From: Sycobia sp. Sy_11 | Taxonomy: Eukaryota > Arthropoda > Insecta > Hymenoptera > Epichrysomallidae | Length of the DNA stretch: 64,000 nucleotides | Assembly: GCA_018907035.1 (NCBI GenBank) | Contig: JACCIC010000064.1 | Coordinates: forward strand, 186,001-250,000 | Reading direction: 5' to 3' | Shown: positions 21,177 to 34,759 of the stretch, piece by piece | Layout: each line of letters begins with the position of its first letter | Numbering within the stretch: the stretch's first letter is position 1 | Position numbers and translations under genes: made by a program | The notes under the pieces: generated by a model | The model's input: the letters and a program-made list of their open reading frames with translations, nothing else | Told to the model about the DNA's origin: nothing | Database searches by the model: none

Positions 21177-21722
21177 GTGCTAGCGCACCGCGTGCAGAAC
21201 AAGCCATATGTCCTGCAAATGGATGCAAGCAATTACGCCTTAGGCGCGGTGCTGAGCCAAGAACATCGAGGCGAAGAGCACCCGATTGCATACGCAAGCA
21301 GAACCTTAACATCAGCCGAGGTGAACTACACCGTCACCGAGAAGGAGTGCCTGGCCGTCCTGTGGACCGTGGAAAAATTCTGCAGGTATTTACTCGGCGA
21401 GAAATTTACGGTAATAACAGGCCACAGTAGACTTAAGTGGTTACGCACACTGAAGGACCCAACAGGAGGCTTAGATAGGTGGGCAACGGCACTCCAGGCC
21501 TACAATATAGAAATCATTCACCGAAAGGTAGCATTCCACCACGTGCCAGGCGCCCTGTCAAGGCCTCCTCAGACCCCGAATCCGCTACCGCTACCTTCAC
21601 AACCCTTGATATGGACAAGTGGTACCGGCAAAAGAGTGCTGAAATTCAGAAACACCTTGAATTATATCCCGATTGAACGATCAAGGATGGGCGTTTATAT
21701 AAGCATCGCCCGAATGAAATAG
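21177..21722 (+). pseudogene. Gypsy-2 RNase H
   Basis: An uninterrupted 181-codon stretch. It shows VLQMDASNYALGAVLSQ (first catalytic Asp), YASRTLTSAEVNYTVTEKEC (catalytic Glu), LGEKFTVITGHSRLKWL and DRWATALQAYNIEIIH, then HHVPGALSRPP, the linker toward integrase. The third catalytic Asp expected in the TDH motif reads TGH here, an inactivating change. This is the best preserved part of Gypsy-2. Confidence 0.85.
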
Positions 21723-21739
21723 CGAAAACACTGGACCAC

Positions 21740-22835
21740 GACCAAGATGACTAGAAGCTCGTGGTACCCTCTAACGACAGAGAGCGAGTCCTCCATGAGC
21801 AGCATAACACTTTGACCTCAGGGCACTTTGGAGTGGATAAAACTACTCACAAAATCGGCCAGCAATACTACTGACCCGGACCGCAGACTACTACAGACAC
21901 GTAAAGCACTGCCTTGATTGTTAAATGAACAAGGTGTCGCAAAGAGGACCTACGGACTTAATGTCCTAAAGAAAAGTCGAGGGACCCTGGACCAGTGTCG
22001 CTGCAGACATTATGGGCCCGTTTCCAACCAGCAAGGGACAACATAGGTATCTCCTGGTGTTCCAAGACCTTTCACCAAATACATTGAGATACGCTCATTA
22101 CGAAAAAAAAAATGGCCAAGTGATCACACGGGCACTAGAAGAACAGGTCATCTTCAAGTGGGGTTGCCCAAAATATCTAATTTCGGATAACGGCACCGAG
22201 TTTTCCAACAAATGGCTTAAGAACAAACTCGCGGAATTAGGTATTATACATCAATTTATCGCGCCGTACCGCGTACAAGCAAACCCTTGTAGAAAGGATA
22301 AATCGGGTCATAAAAAGATGATTGCGATCTTTATATAAAATGACCATAAAAACTGGGACATCCACCTCTCAGAGTCTATATTTGCAGCAAACACAGTGGT
22401 GCACGCTGGTACCCAGACGGCAGTTTTAAATTTTGGCCGGAATCTCGGAGAAATGCCGACGTACCATCATTCTCAAGCATCAACGCTGCAAGTGCAAACC
22501 TTGATTCCGTTAGAATAGCAAGATCGCATGAAGAGATTTCCCGCCATCCACAATCTCATTAAAAAATACCTGTGCACCACAATCCTAAAGCAGGCTAAAT
22601 ATTACAATAAGGGACGCCGGCCAGAGGCATTCGAGGTCAATGACATGGTTAGTAGACACAACTATGTCCTGTCATCAGACCCAGAACAATTCTCGGCAAA
22701 ACTGGACCCTAAATTCGTAGCCCACTGCCGAATTACCAAAAAAATAACTCCCATCATATTTGTAATAGAAGACGTGAGCTACGGGAAAACGACAAAGGCG
22801 CACGTATCAGACATTAAACGAGACTACCAATCTAA
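21740..22835 (+). pseudogene. Gypsy-2 integrase
   Basis: The zinc-binding part is seen as LTSGHFGVDKTTHKI near 21810-21855. The core at 22012-22338 contains MGPFPTSKGQHRYLLVFQDL and EQVIFKWGCPKYLISDNGTEF, with the second catalytic Asp in SDNGTEF; the Asp preceding MGPFP is present (ADIMGP). A frameshift falls at the catalytic Glu region (NPVERINR is split between frames near 22285). The C-terminal domain at 22590-22830 reads KGRRPEAFEVNDMV and FSAKLDPKFVAHCRI, ending with KAHVSDIKRDY. Confidence 0.82.
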
Positions 22836-24450
22836 CGATGTTAACTCCTCCACAGGTACCAACAACGACCAAGATGTACCGAAGCAGCGGACGAGGCAGA
22901 GGATTGCGTCGGTCGATCATCTCCGATCAGGCCAAAAGACCTGGGGATCTACAAATCCCCAGACCTCTCTCATGCAATCCGAACGAAACGTGGGGACTAA
23001 CCCCCATAAGTGTAACGGCACCTACGGTGTAAATACGCCGGATTTCCCCCAATCGAGTCGGTACCATCCTCGATATGGAGAAACTAACCGAGGCACTAGA
23101 GGAAGTGCAGAAGTCGCGGCTGAACCTAATCCAATTCAGCCCTGATATAACGCGCTATAAAGATCTAATCGAAGAAAAACAAGCGATAAAGATCATCCAG
23201 ATAGTCGACGCATCGTACAATCTTTCGCTATTAGATACGACCGTACCGACCCTTGACAACCGCCCATACCCTCATGTCGATGTCACTAGCCACACCCACT
23301 ATATCGAACTCCATCGTCCGGAAAGACAGCAACAAGCAAAGATATAAACAACATAACCCAGCTATATAACCCCTCCAAAGAACGCTAAGAGGAGCTAGAC
23401 AATGAGAAAGAAGACGGTTATATCTCTGAGGCGGCCTCGTACAAAATAGGATCTCTGGAACCGTCCCCTTCACAGGTAAGGGTCCACAAAAATAAGTACA
23501 CCGGGTACGATTAGATCCGATCGATCAGCCCTCTGCGCTATAAGCCGGGACCAAGGATCAACAGAGGAGCATGTCCCAAGAAGTCGCACACACCTAAGGA
23601 TGTGGCCAATCGTGTACTTGAGCACGCCGGAACTCGGTGAAGTAAGATTGTATCGCGGCGACCGTTGCACATTCATGTGATCCGTCGCGACACAAAAAAA
23701 ACAAACATACGAAAGACTTACCCAACCAAACCGGATACTCGCGTCATGCAGAAGGAAAAGATCATTATCCCGTCTAAATATAAAAGGACGGAAAACGATG
23801 ACAACGTCGCAGAAACTCCCCCACCTTCATCACCTCAAACTGTTACACAAATGTTGCGCCCACATGTCCACGACCAAAACTATCGCCTCGAGGATAATCA
23901 AGGATTCAATCCATTTACGATGCCCACCTAAATAAGCAAAGTATCTGAGACTAGCTCTGTGGCTAGCTCAGAAGATTCAGCGGATGAACAACTAGTAGAG
24001 ACAGTTATTACCGCAAGCCAGAAGAAGATTCCGGCGCTAATGAATACCGTCGTCGCTCCACCGCCAAATTTGATACAACCCATACGGCCACACCCATCAG
24101 CTCCTACAACGCCACTCCCAGGCTTAGGTAGTGTGCTAAACCGGTCCTTCACGGGCCCGGGAAGAGCAAATGGCGCTGGCGAAGGGGGTTCAGCAACTAC
24201 TTGTTGCTGGAACTGCGGTGGTGATAGTAACCGCTATTCCACCTGTCCGCATCCACGAACCAGACGGTTTTACTACAACTGTGGCAGTGCCAACCAAGAC
24301 GGCCGCATGTGCACGTCCTGCCCACAACGCCCGACTCGTCTTGAGAGGGCAGAATGACAGGTACAAGGCAGAGACACCACGTCAGGTATCCGAAGATGTC
24401 GTGACACCGGACGACAGGAACATGCCGCGGGAACACAGCAACCACTGCCA
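22836..24450 (+). pseudogene. Gypsy-2 post-pol region with CCHC segment
   Basis: After the integrase C-terminus several frames stay open in turn: 23075-23347 (starts MEKLTEALEEVQKS, charged, helical), a short stretch near 23600-23675 reading WPIVYLSTPELGEVRLYRGD, 23665-23931, and 23959-24357. The last ends in CCWNCGGDSNRYSTC followed by FYYNCGSANQDG-MCTSCP (about 24200-24320): two Cys-rich knuckles, the first lacking the His. The knuckles sit about 1.4 kb after integrase, as in Gypsy-1. No capsid-like block or membrane segment is seen. The protein is unknown to me. Confidence 0.55.
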
Positions 24451-25125
24451 TTAATAATGCCAGGAGCAACGGTCTACTGGAACAAGTAGACCACCCTTTC
24501 TTAGTGCCCACGCTGCTGCAGAAGATACGATGCTGCGTCAGGTTATACACAAAAAATGGCGCAGTGAACGCAAGAACCAAACCCAAAGAGCGCGGTTCCG
24601 GGCTTTTATCATTACAAATGGCCTAACGAAGAGGCGCATTAAAATGGCGCACTTGCCGCATATAAATGGAATAAATGGAGCAATTAAAACCTAGTACCGC
24701 TAACTTTTTTTTCCTTACGGCTATCCGCATGATTCCCCTCCCGTACGCCCCACGAGAGGAAATGATACTCATGCATCTCCACTGGAAATACATATAGACC
24801 AAAGGCGAATTGTATTAAGGGATGAATTGGAAAAAATAAAAGATACGTTAGAGCCAACCCCTCAGCGGAGAAACGGCGATGGCACAGCATTGGTGGGCGA
24901 GGACAAAGGCAACAGAATCAGTCAGAAGAGCGCACAATGGCTCCTATAGTAAATAGGCTACTTGCCTGTCCCACCAACGCCGTACCAAGCACTGATCATT
25001 GGAACATCACTAACGACGAACTATTTTTCAGTAATATGCGGCTTACAGAAGAAGAAGAGCCGAAACGCAAGAAAGAAGGCGAAACGTGAGCGAAAAGCAC
25101 GTAGAATATAGAGCGCTAGAAACCA
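24451..25125 (+). other. Gypsy-2 3' region
   Basis: GC-moderate sequence with many stops. A short open stretch at about 24935-25090 ends in a Glu/Lys-rich tail (MRLTEEEEPKRKKEGET). Could be the 3' untranslated region or LTR of Gypsy-2, but I find no second copy to confirm an LTR. Confidence 0.35.
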
Positions 25126-25155
25126 TATTATAAATAGTTTAGGTTATATATAAAT

Positions 25156-25414
25156 TGATAGATTTAAGCATCAATAAATAAATAGGCAGAGTGTTAACCT
25201 TCTATTATACGTCTTTAATATACGAATCAAATCTAGCAAGTACAAAGCATCTAGCACATCTAGCTAATATACGTCTAATTAGTACAAGAATACAGAACGA
25301 ACTGATCGCGTCGCGAGGCTGCATAGGACGGCCGAGCAGCGCGTCCATACACACACGTGTTCATCTAGTAAGCAACGTGCCACGAGGGCGCTGCGCATAA
25401 CGCTAATTCCAATA
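25156..25414 (-). repeat. Copia 3' LTR
   Basis: Downstream LTR on the - strand. It starts (at 25414) TATTGG where the partner has TGTTGG. Just upstream (25415-25425 on the top strand TTCTCTCTATTT) the - strand gives a purine-rich tract AAATAGAGAGAA, a fitting polypurine primer site. Confidence 0.92.
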
Positions 25415-25871
25415 TTCTCTCTATTTACAGCAGGCGCACTCGTTATCGCTTTATTTTATTAATTAGAGCACGCATGCTTACATTTGTTTACAATACGTAA
25501 AGTCAGTCATACCTTAGTCTAAATATATATGTACATGTATGTAATTCAAGTTTATGATTATAATGAAGGTATGCTCTATAGATAATTATTTTAATATTAT
25601 TAATAAGTTTTCTGGATATTTCTGTCAGACTGTTCAGCCCATGTCTCACACTTCTTGGCTTTGAATTTTGTGAATTACTTCTATTAATATATTGACAACT
25701 GGATATGATTTAATCTTTCTTGGAAGCAGATACATTTACTTAATTTTCCTCATTGCTCCAGTTGTTCTCATAGCCTTCTGAAAACACGCATATGAACATT
25801 AGGTATTAAGGGGGCATCTCTAGTCTTTTTGCATAAATTTTCAAGATTTATTCTTGCAGTAAACTTTATTA

Positions 25872-27198
25872 TCACACTACAATTTTTTTTATATTAAAAA
25901 AATACATATTGAAGTCTGCAAAAAAAGGATTGCTACCGTCTGGTTTTGCACACGATTGTGCTGCTAAATTGTCGCAATATAACACTAACGGGTACATATC
26001 TAATCTCAATATTATTCTTAAAGAATTATGTAACGCGACAAGCTCCTGACAAGTAAGACATATTCTGCTTGGCAAGTAGATAAAGCAACATTAGGTTGTT
26101 TCTGTGTTCGCGAACCAACCTACTGTGTCCCCATAAAGCTTAATGACATATCCGCATGTCGTCAAAGATCCCTTACAATCCAACAGACTATCATCTGAAT
26201 AAGCTATCAAATCTGTTCTGTTACCTTTATATGTTAGACCTACGTCTCTAGTACCAGCGAGATATTTAAACAGTCGCTTAACCATATCCCATTCTTTAAC
26301 AGTCGGATTGATCTGATGCCTACTTAAGACATTCATGGTGTACGTTATATCAAGACGAGTAAAATTCGAAAGATATAACAATGAACCCACTATTTCTCTG
26401 TAGAGAGTATTCGGAATGTTATTAAATCTATCTAAATCCTCCTCACGATTTTTCCTATCTTCATCAGTTGCGTCTGCAACAGCTATCCGGGAGCCTACCA
26501 CTCTCGTGCTAAACCGAATTGTTTTAGCATCTGATTCACGAATTTAGCCTGGCTTAGTTTCATAGTTCTTTTTTCAATATTTCAATCTATGCTGATCCCA
26601 AGAAATTCTTTCGGAGATTCAAATTGTTTAATTTTAAATTCTAACGACAGCTCATTAATGACTTTATCTATCTCCGTTCTATTATTTCCCATGATTAAAA
26701 TGTCATCTACGTAAAGCAAAATTATCACAACTCAAGACTCATTATTGAGCTCGAACAAACACGGATCCATATCATTATATCCGAATCCTAACCTATCACC
26801 TCAGTAAATTTCATATTCCATAGTTTCGGACTTATTTTTAGACCATACAAAGATTTTCTGAGTTTTAATATATTTCTATTTTCTCGCTCTACGCTATCAG
26901 TTAATCCCTCAGGGAATTTAAGATAAATGTCCTCCTCGATATCTCCATAGAGAAACGCAGTCTCGACATCTAACTGTTTAATGCACAAACCGAACTTATT
27001 AGCAATAGCTAGGAACGTGCTGACTAAAATTAGCCTCGAAATAGGCGCATACGTATCTTTAACGTCATATTTGTTTCTGTCTCTGAAACCTCTAATCACC
27101 AATCTGGCTTTATACAAAGTTTTATCGAAACTATCTAATTTACGCTTGAAGACCCAGCGCGAATCTAATATATTTGGTCTATCCTGTTCTAATCTCAT
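25872..27198 (-). pseudogene. Copia pol: reverse transcriptase and RNase H
   Basis: The RT begins near 27198 with DSRWVFKRKLDSFDKTLYKARLV, then QLDVETAFLYGDIEEDIYL (first catalytic Asp in the LDVETAFL motif, usually LDVKTAFL), LRKSLYGLKISPKLW, and the intact YVDD box at about 26698-26715 in a neighbouring open stretch after a stop. The connection and RNase H follow at 26501-26091: YREIVGSLLYLSNFTRLDIT, KRLFKYLAGTRDVGL, YSDDSLLDCKGSLTTCGYV. The remaining RNase H piece is at 26075-25872 (YCDNLAAQSCAK). At least four stops or shifts break the frame. The enzyme would copy element RNA to DNA. Confidence 0.9.
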
Positions 27199-27288
27199 TT
27201 TATTTTTACTTATCTCTATAAAGACATTTTTGTCTATTAGTGAATTAATCTCAGCTCTAATAGCTTCTTTCCAGAAATTGTGTTCGGG

Positions 27289-29080
27289 CTAATTGATCGT
27301 TTCTCGATAAGTCTGTGGACCACCGTTGATCTTAGCTAACAACGCATGTAATTTTACATCTTTCTGTTCTCTGTTAATGCTACTTCTAAGACGCTTACTA
27401 ATCGGAAGATTATCGACATTTTCTGTTGCTCTGCTCTCGATTCGAGCTCCATTTTCAACCTCTTTCAGGTTGAATCCAGAGCTTGTATTTCGAAATTTTG
27501 ATTGATTCGAAAATTTTAGTCTGTTCTGGCATGTAAATGTTATACCCGTTTGTGGCATAACCTACTAAACATCTTCTAATTCCCGTCGCACTAAATTTCG
27601 AACTAGCTCCTCTTTGCTTTCTAAATATGGGTACGCAGGCAAAACGTTTCCATCTAGATTTTTCGAATTTAACGTTTTTATTCAATCTAACTATTGGTAT
27701 CTCGAAATCTACAGATTTATGCGGTGTTCTGTTATATAAATATACGGCTGTTTTAACAGCGAGGTCCTAACAATTTCCAGGCAGACCTGAGTCAAACATA
27801 AGCAATCTAACTTTGTTCTCAATCGTTCTATTAAAACGTTCTGATACACCATTATGTTGTGGTATATCAGGACATACTAATTGCAATTCTGCTCCTAAAG
27901 AGTCTAACCATTTAACTTTCTCTGCACCAGTAAATTCGGTGCCTTTATCACAGTGCAGAAAACAAACTTTTTCATCTTTGCCTAACATATTTCTAAGACT
28001 TCTAATCCCTCTTTCTAAGTAGTCACGTGACTCGTTTTATGCCTCATCGGATAGGCAATCCCTACTCTAGAATAATCGTCTACCATTACTAAAATAAATT
28101 TGTAATCTTTCGGATGGGTCACCGGACTAATCGGTCCCATAGTGTCAGCATGAATTATTTTAAACGGCCTATCTGCTCTTTGTCTAATAGTATTAAACGG
28201 TAGTCTAACACTTTTCGTGATTAAGCATATCTCACATTTATCTATCTCTAACAAATCAGCTTTATTCAAAAGTACACTGTTTCTTTTCGCAAATTCTATT
28301 AAATATTTACTTGACACGTGTCCTAATCTAATATGCCACAGCATGGCATTACTCAAATTTAAATCGTTTTTCTTTTTGCATTCACTGATTAATTTTTGGT
28401 AATCGACCTCTTCGATCTCAGGCGGATTTTCTGCAGAGCTAATCTCTCTATCGTTCAATGTTGTCAAGAAATCAGAGTCACTCTTGACAACTTCATTTTC
28501 TTTTACTGATTATAATTCGTTCGGAGTATTTTCTGGCACTTTCACTGCGCTACTCCTGCTCTCAGTTTCACAGCTGTGTCGAACAGCTGAGCTGCCCGTC
28601 TCGTTTGCTTCAGGCAGTTTAGATTTAGTTTCAATTTCAAATAACCAAAAAGGCGTCTCTGATCGTTTAACCGAACCTCTAATCCTTGTTCTACGAATTT
28701 TCTAAGAGATAATAAATTTTTCGACAAATTCGTAGCATACAGAACATTGCTTAAGGCAATGCTCCTGCTATCTCGCGTTATCGCGGCAATACAGCCCTGA
28801 CCATTTACTTTCAAATCCGCGTTTTTATTAGCGCATTTAACTCTACTTCTAAAGTTCGAATCTAGACTCTCGAAATTGATTTTACTGTTACACAGGTGCT
28901 CTGTTGCACCTGATTCCGCTATAAATTTTATAATATTGTTTCTTCTAATTTTCTTCAGATCTTCTGTATCAAAATAATTGAAATATAATTCAAATGGTTT
29001 CTGACCTTGTTGTGCATCTGACTCATACTCAGTGTTAAGGCTAAAGGGGTTCTTCAGTATTCCCCTTTTCGGTGAATTGA
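27289..29080 (-). pseudogene. Copia pol: protease, pre-integrase and integrase
   Basis: From about 29080 the frame reads NIIKFIAESGATEHL; this is the aspartic protease site, with Glu (codon 28914-28916) in place of the catalytic Asp of D-S-G-A. It continues through LKVNGQGCI and LSNVLYATNLSKNLLS. At 28467-28015 come the GAG-pre-integrase zinc region (LWHIRLGHVSSKYL, CEICLITKSVRLPF) and the integrase core with HADTMGPI (first Asp) and VMVDDYSR. At 27988-27767 follow CDKGTEFTG (second Asp) and PQHNGVSERFNRT (Glu). 27685-27289 is the variable integrase tail with YATNGYNIY-like text across frames. No CCHC knuckle was found before the protease. Confidence 0.88.
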
Positions 29081-29247
29081 ACCGTGCAGAAACATTCTCC
29101 TGGCTTTGCCATTCCCATGTCTCGCTTTGGCTTCATTACCCTTTTGATTTGACCATTCAATACGTCTCATATTTGGTCCTGTTTCTCGTCTCTCAAATGT
29201 TTGGTTAACCGTCTTTCAAATGGTCTTTCAAATTTGGTAATCGTCTT

Positions 29248-30483
29248 TCAAATGGTCCGTACAAAGTGCGGAGAGGACCGTTTGTTGATAGCGCTCAACG
29301 AGCTTACAGGCATGTCGTTTACTGGTCTAGCTGTCTCTACCTGCAATATCAGATGCTTTAACTTTTGTAGCTGCATTTCTACTCTTACTGTTTCAACATA
29401 TAAACAGTGGGCAAGAACCGTTTCAGGAAGAGCACCTGATACCGCGTTGTAAAATATATCACGCTTTTCGTCATCAGTTAATTTGGTCGAACTTGGCGCG
29501 TTCTCGAAATTCCTAATCTTATCCTCAAACTTTATCCAAAAGTCCGCGGCCTTCTCTTTTCCGGGCGTATATTGTAGTCTATATAGTTCTTTTCTAGCAG
29601 ATACTCTAGTGACTTTACTTTCTAGCCGTTTATATTCCTCTAGCTTTTCTAAGATGTTACGCGGTGACTTTACATCTAAGATTTTCTGATAGTAATTCAA
29701 GTCGATATAGTTTATAATAATCTCTCTTACATGGTGCTTGTCCTCATCTATTCTCTTTTCGGTATAATTACTTGATTCTATAGATTCTACGTCTAACACA
29801 TAATTTAAACGTTTCGTTTCTAATTCTGTATGTAAATAATCGTTAAATATGTCAAATCTCATTTCAACAGTTAATTTATATTTACGCGCTACATCGTTAT
29901 CTTTACTGAACACGCCGTCTAGTTTTTCTGTCAAAGCATCTAACTTTTCATCTTTTAGCTTATCCTTCAATCGCGTTTCGATCAATGACTCTACGGTTTT
30001 CTCTATAATTTCCGTGAAGCTATCTGAGTTAACTTTATTAAAGTCGGTTACGGTAGCTCTTTTTATTTCCTCTTTCTCTTTTTCTTTCAATACATATCGT
30101 TTAATTGAGTTTACAAATTCTAAATCAATCATATTCAAATTATCATGTAAATGTGAATTATTCAAATCAATGTGTAAATCATTATGTAGATCATTATGTA
30201 AATCATTATGTACATCTAAATTATCAATGTCAGAATCATTATTTTTATTATTATTATATGGCATACTCACCTCTGTATCATTTTTATTATAATTTCCACT
30301 TGGAAGTACATTATCTCTATTATTTTCATAAATTTTAAATGGATTGAATGGAAGTTCATCCCAATTATCCAGTTCAATATTTCTCTCTAGCTGTTTTTCT
30401 AATTTGTCTGTTCTTTCCATCGCTCTAGCAACGTTACCTCTAATTTCGTCACATTGTCTCTCGTGATCAGCATCAGCTACCAC
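29248..30483 (-). pseudogene. Copia Gag, main open frame (411 codons)
   Basis: The longest intact frame of the element. The C-terminal part reads YYQKILDVKSPRNILEKLEE, ARKELYRLQYTPGKEKAADF, WIKFEDKIRNFE and LTDDEKRDIFYNAVSGALPE, the typical helical core of Copia-type Gag that builds the virus-like particle. The N-terminal half is atypical: long, charged, predicted coiled coil, with an in-frame 12-bp tandem repeat giving HNDL four times (top strand about 30170-30225). The frame is open but the copy as a whole is defective, so I class it as a pseudogene. A further upstream frame may supply the real N-terminus. Confidence 0.8.
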
Positions 30484-30528
30484 TTCGACGCTTTTTATTT
30501 GTGGTTTTGAATCTTCTTCCTTTATTGC

Positions 30529-30942
30529 CTACATGTTCAGGGTATGAACACGCAGGGTCTTATTTAAGTGAGAAGTAATTCCTTCTAATAACTCCTTGTT
30601 CGCCTCGCGTTGATGGCGGAAAAATTCACTTCGCTCTCTAGCTGCATCGATTCTAGCTTCCGTCACTCTAGCGTCTGTTTTTCTTTCCAGGTCCTCTAAT
30701 GCACGTCGCAATTTATCGCGCGTGATCGGTTCTCTACCAGACGACTCTGGTATATCCAGTCTAAGCGTCTTTACGCCTCTCGGCCATCCTCTAACTAAAA
30801 CCTCATTTTCATTCTCTGTTAGCATATTTCCGACCTGCAATATTTTCTCATCGGAAAAGTAAATATATATGCTTGAAGCATCGTGACTGGCTAAGGAAAC
30901 ATATTTGTTTGCCTCTGGGTGTGAGATACAATCGTTTCTCAC
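30529..30942 (-). pseudogene. Copia leader frame, probable N-terminal Gag extension
   Basis: A 137-codon frame ending 45 bases before the main gag frame. It contains DIPESSGREPITRDKLRRAL followed by a long run of charged residues (EDLERKTDARVTEARIDAAR, SEFFRHQREANKELLEG), consistent with a coiled coil. Only a stop and a frame change separate it from gag, so it is probably the original N-terminal part of the same protein, broken by mutation. I know no enzymatic domain here. Confidence 0.55.
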
Positions 30943-33361
<2,419 letters not shown>

Positions 33362-33381
33362 GCGTTTTTAGCCCAATAACC
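33362..33381 (-). other. Copia primer-binding site candidate
   Basis: Immediately inside the 5' LTR the - strand reads GGTTATTGGGC. Copia elements are known to prime from a half-molecule of initiator tRNA-Met cut in the anticodon loop, whose complement is GGTTATGGGCCC-like; the match here has one extra T. Confidence 0.6.
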
Positions 33382-33642
33382 TGATAGATTTAAGGATCAA
33401 TAAATAAATACGCAGAGTGTTAACCTTCTATTATACGTCTTTAATATACGAATCAAATCTAGCAAGTACAAAGCATCTAGCACATCTAGCTAGTATACGT
33501 CGAATTAGTACAAGACTACAGCTCGAACTGACCGCGTCGCGAGGCTGCATAGGGCTGCCGAGCGGCGCGTCCATACACACACATGTGTACATCTAGTAAA
33601 CAACGCTCCAAGAGAGCGCTGCGCATAACGCTAATTCCAACA
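33382..33642 (-). repeat. Copia 5' LTR
   Basis: Begins TGTTGGAATTAGCG at 33642 and ends TCTATCA at 33382 on the - strand. Aligns end to end with 25156-25414. Confidence 0.93.
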
Positions 33643-34388
33643 TAAATAATAGTCATAGTTTTCTTTCATATAATAATAGTATGCTCATTACCGCTTTAGG
33701 TTTAAGTTTCGCGTTAGCAATACGTTACAGTAGGGCTTAGTTTGTAATTAGACGTAGGAAAATAGAAACAGGAAATCAAATAGTATTGTATAGAATCACA
33801 GCGAGCGACCGACAACCAAGATGCACACCAGCGGGTGTAACCACAGTTTTCTTTTCCGTTATTTTAAATTACTTTTTTTTCTTTTCTTACCCACGCGAAG
33901 GGTCAACCAATGGTCGTCGTGTTTCGGCAAACTATGTATTATCCCCTACAGTATCCCGAACGCATATGAGCAATGTCCGCGTCCCGCGCACCGTTACTAT
34001 CCGAACCCCTTCGTGATCACGCGCTCCCCTCTGCGGTTTGGGAGGGGAAGTTTGTAACCGCCCGAACGGCGGTTATAGTTTAAAGTGTTCGGGTAAAACC
34101 GCGAGTATTCGCACGAGCTCGCAAAACCGTACGCGCGAGCCGCGAGGGCACTTGGAGCGCAACCGCAGGGACGCGGTACGAAAAGGAGCTTCACTTCTTC
34201 TCCGGCATTGTTTCTGTCACCACGCATCGAGCTTAGTTTTAGCCGTATACTTATCGTATCATTGCAGTTCGTCGTTGCCGCCTATTCCTCCCGTCAACCC
34301 AAGTTAGTCAGGTGAGGTCGCCGTACAAGCTTCCATCGCGTCGACGTGCTTTCGAGGCAGAACTTTAGACTTTAGGCTACTCAAGTCA

Positions 34389-34480
34389 TGTACAAATGTA
34401 CATGACTTGTACATTTGTACATCATCCGTATCCATTCCCAGAATATAGAATGGATACTCATCCGTATCCATTCCCAGAAT
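34389..34480. repeat. Perfect 14-bp inverted repeat and 22-bp direct repeat before the primer site
   Basis: TGTACAAATGTACA (34389-34402) and its reverse complement TGTACATTTGTACA (34408-34421) are five bases apart, and each is itself nearly palindromic. Right after, CATCCGTATCCATTCCCAG occurs twice, from about 34422 and from about 34459, the second copy ending at the presumed LTR end. Confidence 0.85.
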
Positions 34481-34759
34481 TTGGAGGCTCAGCCGGGATG
34501 GGATTAAGTAGACCTGTGGTGATTAGAAGGAGACTGTAAGAAGCTACGGATAACCCTAGACAACGTGAGCGGATGTGTTAGGTGACCGCATCAGGGAATA
34601 AGGAGCTGAACACGTTGCTAGCAACTGGTGCAACGGAGGAGCCGGTTGTATACTTTAGGAGGCAGTATTATAGCAGCAGGACTCAGCTCCCGGAACGTTA
34701 GGTGCATTATAGGTATCGTTACATGAACCTCAGTCTGCACAACGGAGTTCAAGTGTACG

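Larger units (their letters stand above)
20040..25125 (+). mobile_element. Gypsy-type LTR retrotransposon remnant (Gypsy-2)
   Basis: Order on the + strand: Gag tail with zinc knuckle, protease, a reverse transcriptase reduced to its two ends, RNase H, integrase, then about 1.4 kb of further coding debris ending in a second CCHC segment. GC content is above the flanks. The left border cuts into gag and no LTR is found on either side; the Copia element starts at 25156 just beyond. All parts carry stops. The region parallels Gypsy-1 at the window start, including the post-pol CCHC frame at the same distance. Confidence 0.82.

Noticed and set aside
29849..30338. + strand open frames opposite Copia gag
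   Set aside because: Antisense shadows of the 411-codon Gag frame; composition mirrors Gag and no motif is present.
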